Positions 8,868 through 18,053 of a stretch of 64,000 nucleotides of DNA are shown piece by piece; the first letter of the stretch is position 1; the number at the start of each line of letters is the position of its first letter. The DNA is from Rhodospirillales bacterium 24-66-33 (GTDB taxonomy: Bacteria > Pseudomonadota > Alphaproteobacteria > Reyranellales > Reyranellaceae): contig NCHQ01000011.1 of NCBI GenBank assembly GCA_002281855.1, forward strand, positions 62,001 through 126,000. Direction: 5' to 3'. Below the pieces are notes generated by a model. The model was not told the origin of the DNA. It searched no databases and saw only the letters and a program-made list of their open reading frames with translations. A program made the position numbers and the translations under genes.

Positions 8868-10337
8868 TCAGAGCGTGCCGGATCGCCTGTCGCGCGGCAC
8901 GAAATAGTCGGTCGGCGCGAGCTCCGGATCTTCCTGAGCGTACATGTTCTGTACGTGCGTCTCGACGTCGTCGCGGAACAGCGCATGCGAGATCGACTGA
9001 ACGAGGCGCGTCGAGCCCACGAACAGGCCGGGAATATCGCCGGCGAGCGCGCCGTGGCTCAGGATGCTGCCCCAGTTGAAGAGGTGGATGTCGGCCATGT
9101 ACGGCGTGCGGCCGGGCACCTTCTCGATCAGCTCGAAGCCCGGACCGAGATAGGGATAGCGCGCCGCCTCGGCGTTGGCGCTGGCCTCGGCTTGCGCCCG
9201 GCGGTCGCCCCACAGGGTCACGTTGGCCGCAAATGACTGCAGTTCCGGCCGCCGCGCCAGATCGATGTCGAAGCCGGTGCCGATCAGCACTGCATCGAAG
9301 CGCTCGGTAGTCTTCGCCGTCTTCACGGTGACGCCGTCCTTATCGACGATCATGTCGAGCCAGGGTTCGGCGAAGCGGAAGGCGAAGCCCGGCAGCCTCT
9401 GCGCCCGCAGCACCGATTCATGCGGCGGCGGCGAGCCGGCCGCCAGCATGTAGGTGTAGATCTTCCAGCGCCAGTCGTCGTCCAGCATGCCCTGGCCGCG
9501 CTGGAAGCCGGGAAAGGACACGCCCTTCGACTTGTTGACCTGCGGCAGGTGCGGCCGCCGGGCGTAGCAGATCGCCTCGCGCGCACCGGCTTCCAGCGCC
9601 GTACAGGCATTGTCGATCGCCGTCGCCAGCACGCCCAGGATGCCGAGGCGCTTGCCCTTGAGTGCTGCGAAGTCGATCTCTTCCAGCGTGTGATAGACGC
9701 GGCCGGCGCGGGCGGGATGGCCGGGGGCGAACGACGGGAAGGACGGCCAACGAAATCCGCCCGATCCATCACGGCCGTTGGCCAGCACGATCTTGCGCAC
9801 GAAAATCGTCTCGCCGGTCGACAGGCGCGCCTGCAGGAAGTCGCTGGCGGCCTCGACCTTGAGCAGCGACACGCCGTTCTCGACCTTCAGGTCGACGACC
9901 TTTCGCACCCACAGGAGGTAGGAGAGCCAATCGAGGCGCGGGATCTTGTAGAGCTTTTCCCAGCCCTCGGCGCCGTGCTGGGCCTCGTACCAGGCACGGA
10001 AGGTGAGCGACGGTACGCCGAGATCGGGGCCGGTGAGATGCTTGGGTGAGCGCAGGGTCGGCATGCGCGCCGTCGTGTTCCAGGGCCCTTCCTGGCCGTG
10101 ACGGTTGCGCTCGATCACGCGGATGTTGCGGATGCCCTCGCGCAGCAGGCCCCAGCCGACGGTCTGGCCGCACATGCCGGCGCCGACGATCAGGACGTCG
10201 AGGACAGGCTTTCCGTCAGGGCCGTTCTTCTCCGGCACCCAGTTGGCCGGCGGATAGTTCAGCCGCGCCAGGTCGTGGCGCGCGACTTTCTCCAGTTCGT
10301 CCAGGCTCGGCGAATGCCGCTCGACAATTCCATCCAT
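8868..10337 (-). CDS. FAD-dependent oxidoreductase, flavin monooxygenase-like
   Basis: The 489-residue protein has the dinucleotide motif VLIVGAGMCGQTVGWG at about residues 48-63 and a second glycine-rich motif LGILGVLATAIDNACTA in the middle, the pair that binds FAD and NAD(P)H in flavin-containing and Baeyer-Villiger-type monooxygenases. A VLIGTGFDID segment marks the late FAD contact. I see no clear FxGxxxHxxxW Baeyer-Villiger fingerprint, so I call only the superfamily. The start at 10337 has GGAAG 6 bases upstream. It is the first gene of the leftward operon that continues with the GMC oxidoreductase. Confidence 0.8.
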   Translation of the reverse strand: MDGIVERHSPSLDELEKVARHDLARLNYPPANWVPEKNGPDGKPVLDVLIVGAGMCGQTVGWGLLREGIRNIRVIERNRHGQEGPWNTTARMPTLRSPKHLTGPDLGVPSLTFRAWYEAQHGAEGWEKLYKIPRLDWLSYLLWVRKVVDLKVENGVSLLKVEAASDFLQARLSTGETIFVRKIVLANGRDGSGGFRWPSFPSFAPGHPARAGRVYHTLEEIDFAALKGKRLGILGVLATAIDNACTALEAGAREAICYARRPHLPQVNKSKGVSFPGFQRGQGMLDDDWRWKIYTYMLAAGSPPPHESVLRAQRLPGFAFRFAEPWLDMIVDKDGVTVKTAKTTERFDAVLIGTGFDIDLARRPELQSFAANVTLWGDRRAQAEASANAEAARYPYLGPGFELIEKVPGRTPYMADIHLFNWGSILSHGALAGDIPGLFVGSTRLVQSISHALFRDDVETHVQNMYAQEDPELAPTDYFVPRDRRSGTL

Positions 10338-10557
10338 GCCGTGCTTCCGACCCTCCACATGTTTCCTTAGCAGGGCCGCCCGAAACAATGAACCGAGCGC
10401 TCTGCGGCCTGTCGTATCACGGGGAGGAACTGGACCGCCGCAAGCGGCCATCTTCGGATGCCACAGGCGCTTCAGCCCCGGTACTATGCGGGAAGTCGCC
10501 GATCCGGACTGGGCCGAAAGGCGCGGCCGGAACAGGGAAAGCCAAGGAGAATATTGA

Positions 10558-12210
10558 ATGCGCGGACGTCAGGTTCTGTTGGAGACGCTGATCAATCACG
10601 GAGTCGACCGGATCTTCGGCAACCCCGGCACGACCGAGAGTCCGCTGCTCGACTCTCTGCCCGACTATCCGCAGCTCGAATACATCGTCCATCTCCACGA
10701 GGGCGTCGCCACCGGGGCGGCCAACTTCTACGCGCAGGCCAGCGGCAAGACCGCCTTCGTAAACCTCCATGTGGCGCCGGGCCTTGGCAACGCCATTGGC
10801 GCGATCTACAGCGCGCTGAAGAACAGTTCGCCGATGGTCGTAACGGCCGGCCAGCAGGACACGCGCATGCGCCTGCGCGATCCCGTGCTCGGCCACGACC
10901 TCGCGTCCATCGCCGCGCCCGTGACCAAGTGGAGCGTTCAGGTCGAGCGCGCCGACGAGCTGGGTCCAATCCTCCAGCGCGCCTTCAAGATTGCCAACGA
11001 GGCGCCGGCCGGTCCGGTCTTCGTCGCACTGCCGATCGACGTGATGGAGCAGGAGACCTCCGTTCCGCCCGGCAAACCCGGCCACTCCTACACCGCGACC
11101 CGACCGGATCCGGCGGGTATCGCTGCCATGGCCAAGCTGCTGGCGGCCGCGAGGAACCCGGCTATCGTCGCAGGTGACGAGGTTGCCCGGGCCGGTGCGG
11201 ACAAGACACTCGTCAAGCTCGTCGAGAAGATCGGCGCCTCAGTGTGGTTCGAGGGCCTGCGCGGCCAGAACTCGTTCCCGACCGATCATCCGGCCTATCG
11301 CGGCACGCTGGCCTTCGACGCGCCGGGCGTTGCCAAGCAGCTGGCCGACAATGATCTCGTGCTGATGGTGGGCGGGCCGTTCTTCGAGGAAGTCTGGTAT
11401 GCGCCGGGCTCGCCATTTGCGGCCGGCACCAAGCTGCTGCAGATCGAGGCGGGCGCGTCACGGCTCGCCTACAATTTCGCGCTCGATGCCGGCGTGGTGG
11501 CGGATGCCGGTGCGGCTCTCGAGGCGCTCGATGCGGCGCTTACGGGTGTCGATGCCGCGGCCGCGGCGAAGCGCAACGAGGCGATGAAGGCGCGCAAGGC
11601 GGACGACGATGCCGCGCAGAAGGGGCGCGTCGAAAAAGCCTGGGCGCGCACGCCGACCTCGATGGCGCGCGCCATGGCGGAAATTCGCGCCGGCTCACCC
11701 CAGGATGTCGTGGTGGTCGACGAGACGATCACGGCGAATCTCGATCTCTTCAAGACCTTCACCTTCACGGGACCGGGCGACTACTACAGTGGCCGCGGCG
11801 GCGGCATCGGGCAGGGCCTCGCGGGCGCCATCGGCGTCGCGGTCGCCCAGACCAGGCGGCCGATCCTCTGCGTGTCGGGCGACGGCTCGTCGATGTACTC
11901 CATCCAGGCGCTGTGGACGGCGGCGCATCACGACCTGCCGATCGTGTTCGTCATCCTGGCGAACCGCGAGTATCGCGTGCTCAAGCACAATATCGACGCG
12001 TATCGCCAGCGCTTCGACGTGAAGTCGAACAAGCCCTACATGCACATGGACCTGACCGGCCCGACCATGGGCTTCGTCGACCTGGCCAAAGGCATGGGCG
12101 TCGCCGGCACCTACGTCGCCAAGGCCGGCGACATCAAGGCCGCCGTCGAGGCCGCCTTCAAGTCAGGCAAGCCACACCTCGTCGAGATCGAGATCGAGGG
12201 GAAGCGTTAA
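10558..12210 (+). CDS. Thiamine diphosphate-dependent enzyme, benzoylformate decarboxylase-like
   Basis: This 550-residue protein has the full three-domain ThDP architecture. The cofactor-activating glutamate is E48 in HLHEGVATG, and the ThDP/Mg motif GDGSSMYSIQALWTAAHHDLPIVFVILANREY-like segment begins near residue 441. The Asn-Pro-Gly-Thr-Thr-Glu N-terminus (GNPGTTESPLLD) resembles benzoylformate decarboxylase, where the corresponding segment contacts the substrate; a 2-oxo acid decarboxylase or lyase role follows from the family. The start has an AAGGAG site 8 bases upstream. It is divergent from the FAD oxidoreductase operon and may supply the aldehyde that those enzymes process. Confidence 0.85.
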   Translation: MRGRQVLLETLINHGVDRIFGNPGTTESPLLDSLPDYPQLEYIVHLHEGVATGAANFYAQASGKTAFVNLHVAPGLGNAIGAIYSALKNSSPMVVTAGQQDTRMRLRDPVLGHDLASIAAPVTKWSVQVERADELGPILQRAFKIANEAPAGPVFVALPIDVMEQETSVPPGKPGHSYTATRPDPAGIAAMAKLLAAARNPAIVAGDEVARAGADKTLVKLVEKIGASVWFEGLRGQNSFPTDHPAYRGTLAFDAPGVAKQLADNDLVLMVGGPFFEEVWYAPGSPFAAGTKLLQIEAGASRLAYNFALDAGVVADAGAALEALDAALTGVDAAAAAKRNEAMKARKADDDAAQKGRVEKAWARTPTSMARAMAEIRAGSPQDVVVVDETITANLDLFKTFTFTGPGDYYSGRGGGIGQGLAGAIGVAVAQTRRPILCVSGDGSSMYSIQALWTAAHHDLPIVFVILANREYRVLKHNIDAYRQRFDVKSNKPYMHMDLTGPTMGFVDLAKGMGVAGTYVAKAGDIKAAVEAAFKSGKPHLVEIEIEGKR

Positions 12211-12213
12211 GAC

Positions 12214-12288
12214 GCTGGGGGCGCGCCACTCCAGTGGCGCGATCATAAGCAAGAGGAAGACGCGCCACTGGAGTGGCGCGCCCCCAGC
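12214..12288. repeat. Perfect 28-bp inverted repeat, possible bidirectional terminator or REP-like element
   Basis: The arms at 12214-12241 and 12261-12288 are perfectly complementary over 28 bp and are separated by a 19-nt A-rich loop. Each arm is itself nearly palindromic (CGCGCCACT and AGTGGCGCG around a central CC). It fills the gap between the convergent decarboxylase and aldolase genes, ending 3 bp from the aldolase stop. A bidirectional terminator is plausible, although there is no T-tract. REP-type elements have the same design. Confidence 0.75.
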
Positions 12289-12291
12289 AGT

Positions 12292-13077
12292 TCATTTCTG
12301 AAACGCGCGCACCTTCGCCTGGTGCGCGCGGGCGGCGCCGGTCAGCATCGGCAGGTCGTTGCCCGACAGCAGGAACTTCATGCCCTTGTCGGTGTAGAGC
12401 TTGAGAAGCTCCTCGGTATAAGCGCCGCCCATGCCCGGCCACTTGCCGTGCTTCGTGCAGGCGGCGATGACCTTGTCGACAGCGGCCTGGACCTTCGGGT
12501 TACCGGTGTCGCCCGGGATGCCCATTTCCATCGACAGGTCGCTCGAGCCCACGAGAAGGCAATCGATGCCCGGCACTGCCGCGATCGCCTCGGCATTCTC
12601 GACCGCCTTGGGCGTCTCGATCATCACGACGATCAGCGTGTTCTCGTCCGACTTCGTCGTCATCTCACCGAGCGGCATCGGCTCGTAGTCGAACTGCGCC
12701 TGGCCGCCGCCCACCGAGCGATGGCCGCGTGGCGGATAGCGCAGTTTGTCGGCGATCTCCTTCGCCTCCTCCGGCGTGTCGACATGCGGGACGACGATGC
12801 CCAGCGCGCCGCCGTCGAGCACACGTGTCGCCATCGTGAGTTCGCCATATGGCACCCGCACGATCGGCGCGATTCCGGAGTCCTGCGCGGCGATGGCGAT
12901 CTCGCAGGCCGTTTCGATCGACATCGATCCGTGCTCTAGGTCGATGAACAGCCAGTCGAAGCCCGCCGCCTTCATCACCTTCACGATGTCGACGTTGCGG
13001 ACCAGCCGGATGCCGATGCCGATCGACAGCTCGTTCTTCTTCAGGCGTGCCTTGGCGGCATTGACTGCGAACGCCAT
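12292..13077 (-). CDS. HpcH/HpaI-type aldolase family protein
   Basis: The 261-residue enzyme is a class II (metal-dependent) pyruvate aldolase-fold protein: IGIGIRLVRN near the start, FIDLEHGSMS with the acidic/histidine residues, RVPY with the substrate arginine, VVPHVDTPEEAKE, and LLVGSSDLSMEMG near the C-terminus. Members cleave 4-hydroxy-2-oxo acids to pyruvate plus an aldehyde, or act as 2-oxo-acid lyases in aromatic degradation. The start is the ATG at 13077, because GGAGAAGAG lies directly upstream; an upstream ATG at 13089 lacks a site. Its substrate is unknown. Its C-terminal end faces the ThDP enzyme gene. Confidence 0.86.
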   Translation of the reverse strand: MAFAVNAAKARLKKNELSIGIGIRLVRNVDIVKVMKAAGFDWLFIDLEHGSMSIETACEIAIAAQDSGIAPIVRVPYGELTMATRVLDGGALGIVVPHVDTPEEAKEIADKLRYPPRGHRSVGGGQAQFDYEPMPLGEMTTKSDENTLIVVMIETPKAVENAEAIAAVPGIDCLLVGSSDLSMEMGIPGDTGNPKVQAAVDKVIAACTKHGKWPGMGGAYTEELLKLYTDKGMKFLLSGNDLPMLTGAARAHQAKVRAFQK

Positions 13078-13122
13078 TCTCTTCTCCATTGGTTCGAACT
13101 CACCGGGAGGAAGCTATTCGCC

Positions 13123-13503
13123 ATGACCTTCAAAGTCGAACGGATCGATCATGTCGTGCTGCGCGTGCGCGACCTTGCCGGCATGGTGCGTTTCTATGAG
13201 CGGGCGCTGGGGTTCCGCGAGGAGCGGCGCATCGAGCGGCTCAATCTCGTTCAAATGCGCGCCGGTGCTTCGATGCTCGATCTCGTGCGCAGCGAAACGC
13301 AGGGTCCGATCGTTGCGAACATGGATCATCTCTGCTTTCGCATCGAGCCCTTCGATCGTGACGCCATCGTCATGCGGCTCGCGCCCTTCGGGGTATCGGT
13401 CGGCGAAACGGTTCAGCGCTATGGTGCGGAAGGCACTGGACCCTCGGTCTATTTCCATGATCCGGAAGGGAACCAGATAGAACTCAAAGGTCCGGCGCTT
13501 TAA
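13123..13503 (+). CDS. VOC (glyoxalase/dioxygenase superfamily) protein
   Basis: This 126-residue single VOC module has the paired beta-alpha-beta-beta-beta folds of the superfamily: RIDHVVLRVRD at the N-terminus (metal-ligand histidine in IDHV), the central MDHLCFRIEPFD with a second histidine, and the C-terminal VYFHDPEGNQIEL with the conserved glutamate. Members include glyoxalase I, fosfomycin-resistance proteins and extradiol dioxygenases; the size fits a lone metalloenzyme subunit acting as a dimer. The start is supported by GGGAGGAAG. It is divergent from the aldolase gene and 87 bp upstream of the ABC importer. Confidence 0.82.
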   Translation: MTFKVERIDHVVLRVRDLAGMVRFYERALGFREERRIERLNLVQMRAGASMLDLVRSETQGPIVANMDHLCFRIEPFDRDAIVMRLAPFGVSVGETVQRYGAEGTGPSVYFHDPEGNQIELKGPAL

Positions 13504-13590
13504 GGCTTGGCCAACTCACGTGATGTGATAGCCTGCCGGGCAACGGGGAAGAACAAACACGCCAACGAGCGTGACTCTGGGAGGATGAAA

Positions 13591-15189
13591 ATGAGAAATC
13601 GCCTGGCAATCATTGCCGGCGGCCTCGCGGCCGCCGTCGTCTTATCCGCTCCTGCCTTCGCGCAAAAGCAGGGTGGGACACTCCGCGTGTCCCATCGTGA
13701 CAATCCGCCGAGCGCCTCGATTCACGAGGAAGCGACGATCTCGACGAACATGCCGTTCATGTCCGTCTTCAACAATCTGGTGATGTTCGACCCGAAGGAG
13801 AAGATCAACAGTCCCGACAAGATCGTCCCCGAACTCGCCGAGAGCTGGTCCTGGAACGACAACAAGACGAAGCTCACCTTCAAGCTGCGCAGCGGCGTGA
13901 AGTGGCATGACGGCAAGCCCTTCTCGTCCAAGGACGTGAAGTGCACGTGGGACGCCCTGCGCGGTGCCGACGACAAGCAGGAGATGATCCGCAAGAACCC
14001 GCGCAAGGTCTGGTACAAGAACCTCAAGGAGGTCGCGACCAACGGCGACAACGAGGTGACGTTCACCCTGGAGCGCGAGCAGCCGTCGTTCCTGTCGATG
14101 CTGGCGGCGGGCTATTCGCCGGTCTATCCGTGCCATGTCGATTCGCGGACGATGCGCTCCAAGCCGATCGGCACCGGCCCGTTCAAGGTCGCTGACTTCA
14201 AGCGCAACGAAGCCATCAAGCTGGTGCGCAATCCCGACTACTGGAAGAAGGGACGGCCCTACCTCGACGCCATCGAGTTCAAGATCGTGCCGAACCGCAG
14301 CACCCGTGTGCTGGGCTTCGTCGCCGGCGAATACGATCTCACCTTCGATTCCGACATCACCTTCCCTCTTCTGAAGGACGTGAAGGACCAAAAGAAGGAT
14401 GCGATCTGCGAGGCGCGTCCGACGAACGTCCATACCAACCTGCTGGTCAACCGCGACGCGCCGCCGTTCGACAATCCCAAGCTGCGCGAGGCGCTCGTCT
14501 ATTCGCTCGACCGCAAGCCGTTCAGCGACATCCTCACCCAGGGGAACGACCTGCGTGGTGCGACCATGCTGCCGCCGCCGGCCGGCGTCTGGGGCATGAC
14601 GCAGGACGAACTCGAGAAGCTTCCTGGCTTCGGACCTGACACCGACAAGAACCGCGAGATCGCCCGCGGGATCATGAAGGAGCTGGGCTACGGGCCGGAC
14701 AAGCCGCTGAAGATCAAGGTGGCGACGCGCAACATCGCCATCTATCGCGACCCGGCCGTCATCCTGATCGACCAGCTGAAGCAGATCTATATCGATGCCG
14801 AGCTCGAGCCGATCGACACCACGATCTGGTACAACAAGATCCAGCAGAAAAACTATCAGGTCGGTCTCAACCTGACGGGCGCCGGCCTCGACGATCCGGA
14901 CGGCGTATTCTACGAAAACTTCTACAGCACGTCGGATCGTAACTACACGGGGTACAAGAATCCCGAGATCGACAAGATGATCGACGAGCAGTCCGGCATG
15001 ACCGACGTGAGCAAGCGCAAGGCCATGGTAACCAAGATCGAACAGGCGCTCCTCAAGGACGCGGCCCGGCCGCCGATCTCGCATGGCGTCGCGAACACCT
15101 GTTGGGCGCCGGCCGTGAAAGACCTCGTGCTGCAGCACAACAGCATCTACAACGGCTGGCGTCTCGAAGACGTCTGGCTCGACAAGTAA
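13591..15189 (+). CDS. Dipeptide-type ABC transporter, periplasmic substrate-binding protein
   Basis: The 532-residue protein starts with a Sec signal peptide (MRNRLAIIAGG... ending APAFAQ at about residue 24) and continues with the SBP family 5 fold: QGGTLRVSHRDN, the family-typical KLTFKLRSGVKWHDGKPF near residue 95 and GTGPFKV in the middle. The start at 13591 was chosen over the ATG at 13585 because the GGGAGG site lies 6 bases before it. It captures oligopeptides or other small solutes in the periplasm and feeds the two permeases and two ATPases encoded directly downstream. The ligand is not predictable by eye. Confidence 0.92.
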   Translation: MRNRLAIIAGGLAAAVVLSAPAFAQKQGGTLRVSHRDNPPSASIHEEATISTNMPFMSVFNNLVMFDPKEKINSPDKIVPELAESWSWNDNKTKLTFKLRSGVKWHDGKPFSSKDVKCTWDALRGADDKQEMIRKNPRKVWYKNLKEVATNGDNEVTFTLEREQPSFLSMLAAGYSPVYPCHVDSRTMRSKPIGTGPFKVADFKRNEAIKLVRNPDYWKKGRPYLDAIEFKIVPNRSTRVLGFVAGEYDLTFDSDITFPLLKDVKDQKKDAICEARPTNVHTNLLVNRDAPPFDNPKLREALVYSLDRKPFSDILTQGNDLRGATMLPPPAGVWGMTQDELEKLPGFGPDTDKNREIARGIMKELGYGPDKPLKIKVATRNIAIYRDPAVILIDQLKQIYIDAELEPIDTTIWYNKIQQKNYQVGLNLTGAGLDDPDGVFYENFYSTSDRNYTGYKNPEIDKMIDEQSGMTDVSKRKAMVTKIEQALLKDAARPPISHGVANTCWAPAVKDLVLQHNSIYNGWRLEDVWLDK

Positions 15190-15217
15190 CGCTTAGGCGT
15201 ACGGAGGCACGACGAGG

Positions 15218-16165
15218 ATGGGAGCGTATCTTACCCGCCGCGTACTGTTGATGGTTCTGACTCTCTTCGGGATGTCGGTGCTCATCTTCGTCATGCTGCG
15301 CCTGGTGCCCGGCAACATTGCCGACATATTGGTGGATTCGGCGGGCATCGCCGATCCCAAGGAGAAGGCCAAGATCGCAGCCGAGCTTGGCCTCGACCGG
15401 CCGATCTTCGATCAATACCTGCAGTGGATCGGCGGGCTTGCGCGTGGCGACCTGGGCTTTGCCTACGTGTCGGAGCGGCCCGCTCTCGAGGAGATCGCGC
15501 CGCGCATCCCGATCAGCGCCAAGCTGGCTGGCCTGGCGCTCTTCTTCTCGGTCATCCTCGGCGTGCCGCTCGGCGTCATCAGTGCCGTCCGGCAGAATTC
15601 GGCCATCGATTATCTGCTACGAATCATCAGCCTGAGCGGCCTCTCGCTGCCCTCCTTCTGGCTCGGCCTGCTGATCCTGATGGCGTCGGTCCAGTGGTTC
15701 GGCATGATCCCGATCTACACGAACGAGCCACGAGGTTTCTTCGACGAACTGCTGCTGCTCAGCATTCCGGCGGCCGCTGTCGGGTTCCGAAGTTCGGCCC
15801 TGATCATGCGTCTGACGAGATCGTCCATGCTCGAAGTGTTGCGGCAGGATTATATCCGGACGGCGCGTTCCAAAGGCGCATCGCAGACCACGGTCAACTA
15901 CGAACATGCCCTTCGAAACGCGTTGCTGCCGGTCGTCACGATCATCGGCATCGAGGCGGCGTTCCTCGTCGGCGGTCTGATCGTGACCGAGACGGTGTTC
16001 AACATCCCGGGCGTGGCACGCTTCCTCGTAGAGGCCATCCTGTGGCGCGACTACCCGATCGTGCAGAACCTGGTGATGCTGATCGCCTTCTGCGTGGTCG
16101 TCGTCAATTTCCTGGTCGATATGGCCTATATGGCGCTCGACCCTCGCATCAAGTACGCGGACTGA
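15218..16165 (+). CDS. Dipeptide-type ABC transporter permease (DppB-like)
   Basis: The 315-residue inner-membrane permease has about six spans and the DppB-type N-terminus (LTRRVLLMVLTLFGMSVLIFVM), followed by the LGLDRPIFDQY element. The cytoplasmic EAA loop, which docks on the ATPase, is present as LRQDYIRTARSKGASQTTV near residues 208-226, and the C-terminus ends in YMALDPRIKYA. It is the second gene of the five-gene importer, 28 bp after the binding-protein gene, and pairs with the permease encoded next. Confidence 0.93.
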   Translation: MGAYLTRRVLLMVLTLFGMSVLIFVMLRLVPGNIADILVDSAGIADPKEKAKIAAELGLDRPIFDQYLQWIGGLARGDLGFAYVSERPALEEIAPRIPISAKLAGLALFFSVILGVPLGVISAVRQNSAIDYLLRIISLSGLSLPSFWLGLLILMASVQWFGMIPIYTNEPRGFFDELLLLSIPAAAVGFRSSALIMRLTRSSMLEVLRQDYIRTARSKGASQTTVNYEHALRNALLPVVTIIGIEAAFLVGGLIVTETVFNIPGVARFLVEAILWRDYPIVQNLVMLIAFCVVVVNFLVDMAYMALDPRIKYAD

Positions 16166-16173
16166 GGGCACCC

Positions 16174-17067
16174 ATGGCTGTCATCGACCATGATGCCGCG
16201 CTGGCCAAGGCCGGCGCCAACGTAACGGGCTTCTGGAGCCAGGCCGGCTTCCTCGCCCGGCGCTATCCGCTGGGCGCGGTGGGCGCACTCCTCGTGCTGC
16301 TCTTCGTGGTGACGGCGCTGTTCGCCAACGTCATCGCGCCGCACGACCCGTTGTCGACCAATTCGCGGGCCTCCTTGGCCGCACCGGGCGGCACCTACTG
16401 GCTGGGCGCCGACTTCATGGGCCGCGACATGTTCAGCCGTATCGTCTACGGCGCGCGCATCTCGCTCGCCGTGGCCGTCGGCGCGACCCTGCTGGGCGGC
16501 ATCCTGGGCGTGCTGATCGGCCTGCTGTCCGGCTTCGTCGGCGGCTGGATCGATCTCGCGACCCAGCGCGTGATGGACATCATGCAGTCGTTGCCGCTGC
16601 TGGTAATGGCCCTGGTCATGGCGGCATCGTTGGGACCGTCACTGGAGAACACGATCATCGCGATCGCTATTCCGCTGGTGCCGAGTGTGGCGCGCGTGGT
16701 GCGGTCGAGTACCCTGTCGCTGCGCGAGCAACCCTTCGTCGAGGCCGCCCGGGCCATCGGCATGGGCGAGATGCGCATCGCCCTCCGGCATGTCCTGCCC
16801 AACACGCTGGCGCCGCTGATCGTGCTCGGCACCGCCCAGCTCGGCTCGGCCATCCTGACCGAGGCGTCGCTCTCCTTCCTGGGCCTCGGCATTCCTGAGC
16901 CCTATCCGTCATGGGGCCGCATGCTCTCGGAATCGGCGGCGGAATACGTCCGCACGGCACCGTGGCTCGTGATCTTCCCCGGTGTCGCCATCAGCCTCAC
17001 GGTGTTCGGCACCAACCTGCTGGGCGACGCCCTGCGTGACATCCTCGACCCGAGACAGCGTACATGA
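16174..17067 (+). CDS. Dipeptide-type ABC transporter permease (DppC-like)
   Basis: The 297-residue permease begins with a short cytoplasmic tail, then a first span ([26 protein letters not shown]) and the DppC-typical [23 protein letters not shown] motif near residue 71. The EAA loop appears as [18 protein letters not shown] near residue 186. The C-terminus ends with [14 protein letters not shown], also typical. The frame is open much further upstream, but the ATG at 16174 has GAGGG at the right distance and begins 9 bp after the DppB-like stop. Its own stop overlaps the first ATPase start by 4 nt. Confidence 0.92.
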   Translation: MAVIDHDAALAKAGANVTGFWSQAGFLARRYPLGAVGALLVLLFVVTALFANVIAPHDPLSTNSRASLAAPGGTYWLGADFMGRDMFSRIVYGARISLAVAVGATLLGGILGVLIGLLSGFVGGWIDLATQRVMDIMQSLPLLVMALVMAASLGPSLENTIIAIAIPLVPSVARVVRSSTLSLREQPFVEAARAIGMGEMRIALRHVLPNTLAPLIVLGTAQLGSAILTEASLSFLGLGIPEPYPSWGRMLSESAAEYVRTAPWLVIFPGVAISLTVFGTNLLGDALRDILDPRQRT

Positions 17068-18053
17068 GTTCTCTTCTGGAAGTGTCGGATCTCGGCACGT
17101 GGTTCTATACGCGCCAGGGAATCGTCAAGGCGGTCGATGGCGTCGACTTCGAGGTCGCCGCCGGCGAGACCCTGGCGATCGTCGGTGAATCCGGCTGCGG
17201 CAAGAGCATGACCGCGCTGTCGCTGATGCGGCTGATCCCGGATCCGCCGGGACGTATCGTGTCCGGTTCGATCAAGCTCGCCGGCCGCGACCTGCTCAAG
17301 ATCTCCGAGGAGGAGATGCGCGACGTGCGCGGCAACGAGATCTCGATGATCTTCCAGGAGCCGATGACGTCGCTCAATCCGGTGATGACGATCGGCAAGC
17401 AGATTTCCGAAGCGCTCATCCTGCACCGCGACATGGATCGCAAGCAGGCGATGAAGCGGGCGATCGAGATGCTGGACCTGGTCCGCATCCCCGAGCCGAC
17501 GCAGCGCGCCAAGGAATATCCGCATCAGCTCTCGGGCGGCATGCGCCAGCGCGCGATGATCGCCATGGCGCTGGCCTGCAATCCCAAGGTGCTGATCGCC
17601 GACGAGCCGACGACCGCGCTCGACGTCACCATCCAGGCGCAGATCCTGGAGCTGATCGTCGAGCTGCAGCGCGAGTTCAGCGCGGCGGTTCTCCTCATCA
17701 CGCACGATCTCGGCGTCGTGGCCGAGACCGCGCACCGGGTCATCGTCATGTATGCCGGCCGCAAGGTCGAGGAAGCGACCGTGGGCGAGCTGTTCGCCAA
17801 GCCGCTTCACCCCTACACGGTCGGCCTCATGAACTCGATCCCGCGCCTCGACCTGATGCGTGGGCAGACCGATCGGACCAACGAGCGCCTGCAGGAAATT
17901 CCCGGCATCGTGCCACCGCTGTTCGACCTGCCGCCCGGCTGCGCCTTCGCGCCCCGCTGCAGCAGGGCGGACGAGAAGTGTCGCAGCGAACGTCCGGCCT
18001 ATGAGGAGAAGCAGCCCGGCCACTGGGCCGCCTGCTGGCACACACATGGTTAG
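17064..18053 (+). CDS. Dipeptide-type ABC transporter ATPase (DppD-like)
   Basis: The 329-residue ATPase has Walker [12 protein letters not shown] near residue 43, the Q-loop [11 protein letters not shown], the signature [12 protein letters not shown] and Walker [14 protein letters not shown], followed by the oligopeptide-ABC C-terminal extension. That extension contains [17 protein letters not shown], the cysteine-rich segment that binds an iron-sulfur cluster in DppD/OppD-type proteins. Only one side of an ATPase pair is encoded here; the second follows immediately. The start overlaps the permease stop by ATGA, implying coupled translation. Confidence 0.93.
   Translation: MSSLLEVSDLGTWFYTRQGIVKAVDGVDFEVAAGETLAIVGESGCGKSMTALSLMRLIPDPPGRIVSGSIKLAGRDLLKISEEEMRDVRGNEISMIFQEPMTSLNPVMTIGKQISEALILHRDMDRKQAMKRAIEMLDLVRIPEPTQRAKEYPHQLSGGMRQRAMIAMALACNPKVLIADEPTTALDVTIQAQILELIVELQREFSAAVLLITHDLGVVAETAHRVIVMYAGRKVEEATVGELFAKPLHPYTVGLMNSIPRLDLMRGQTDRTNERLQEIPGIVPPLFDLPPGCAFAPRCSRADEKCRSERPAYEEKQPGHWAACWHTHG

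Noticed and set aside
10458..10557. Extra open frames before the benzoylformate-decarboxylase-like gene
   Set aside because: They run out of frame into the real gene and have no motif; AAGGAG marks 10558 as the start.
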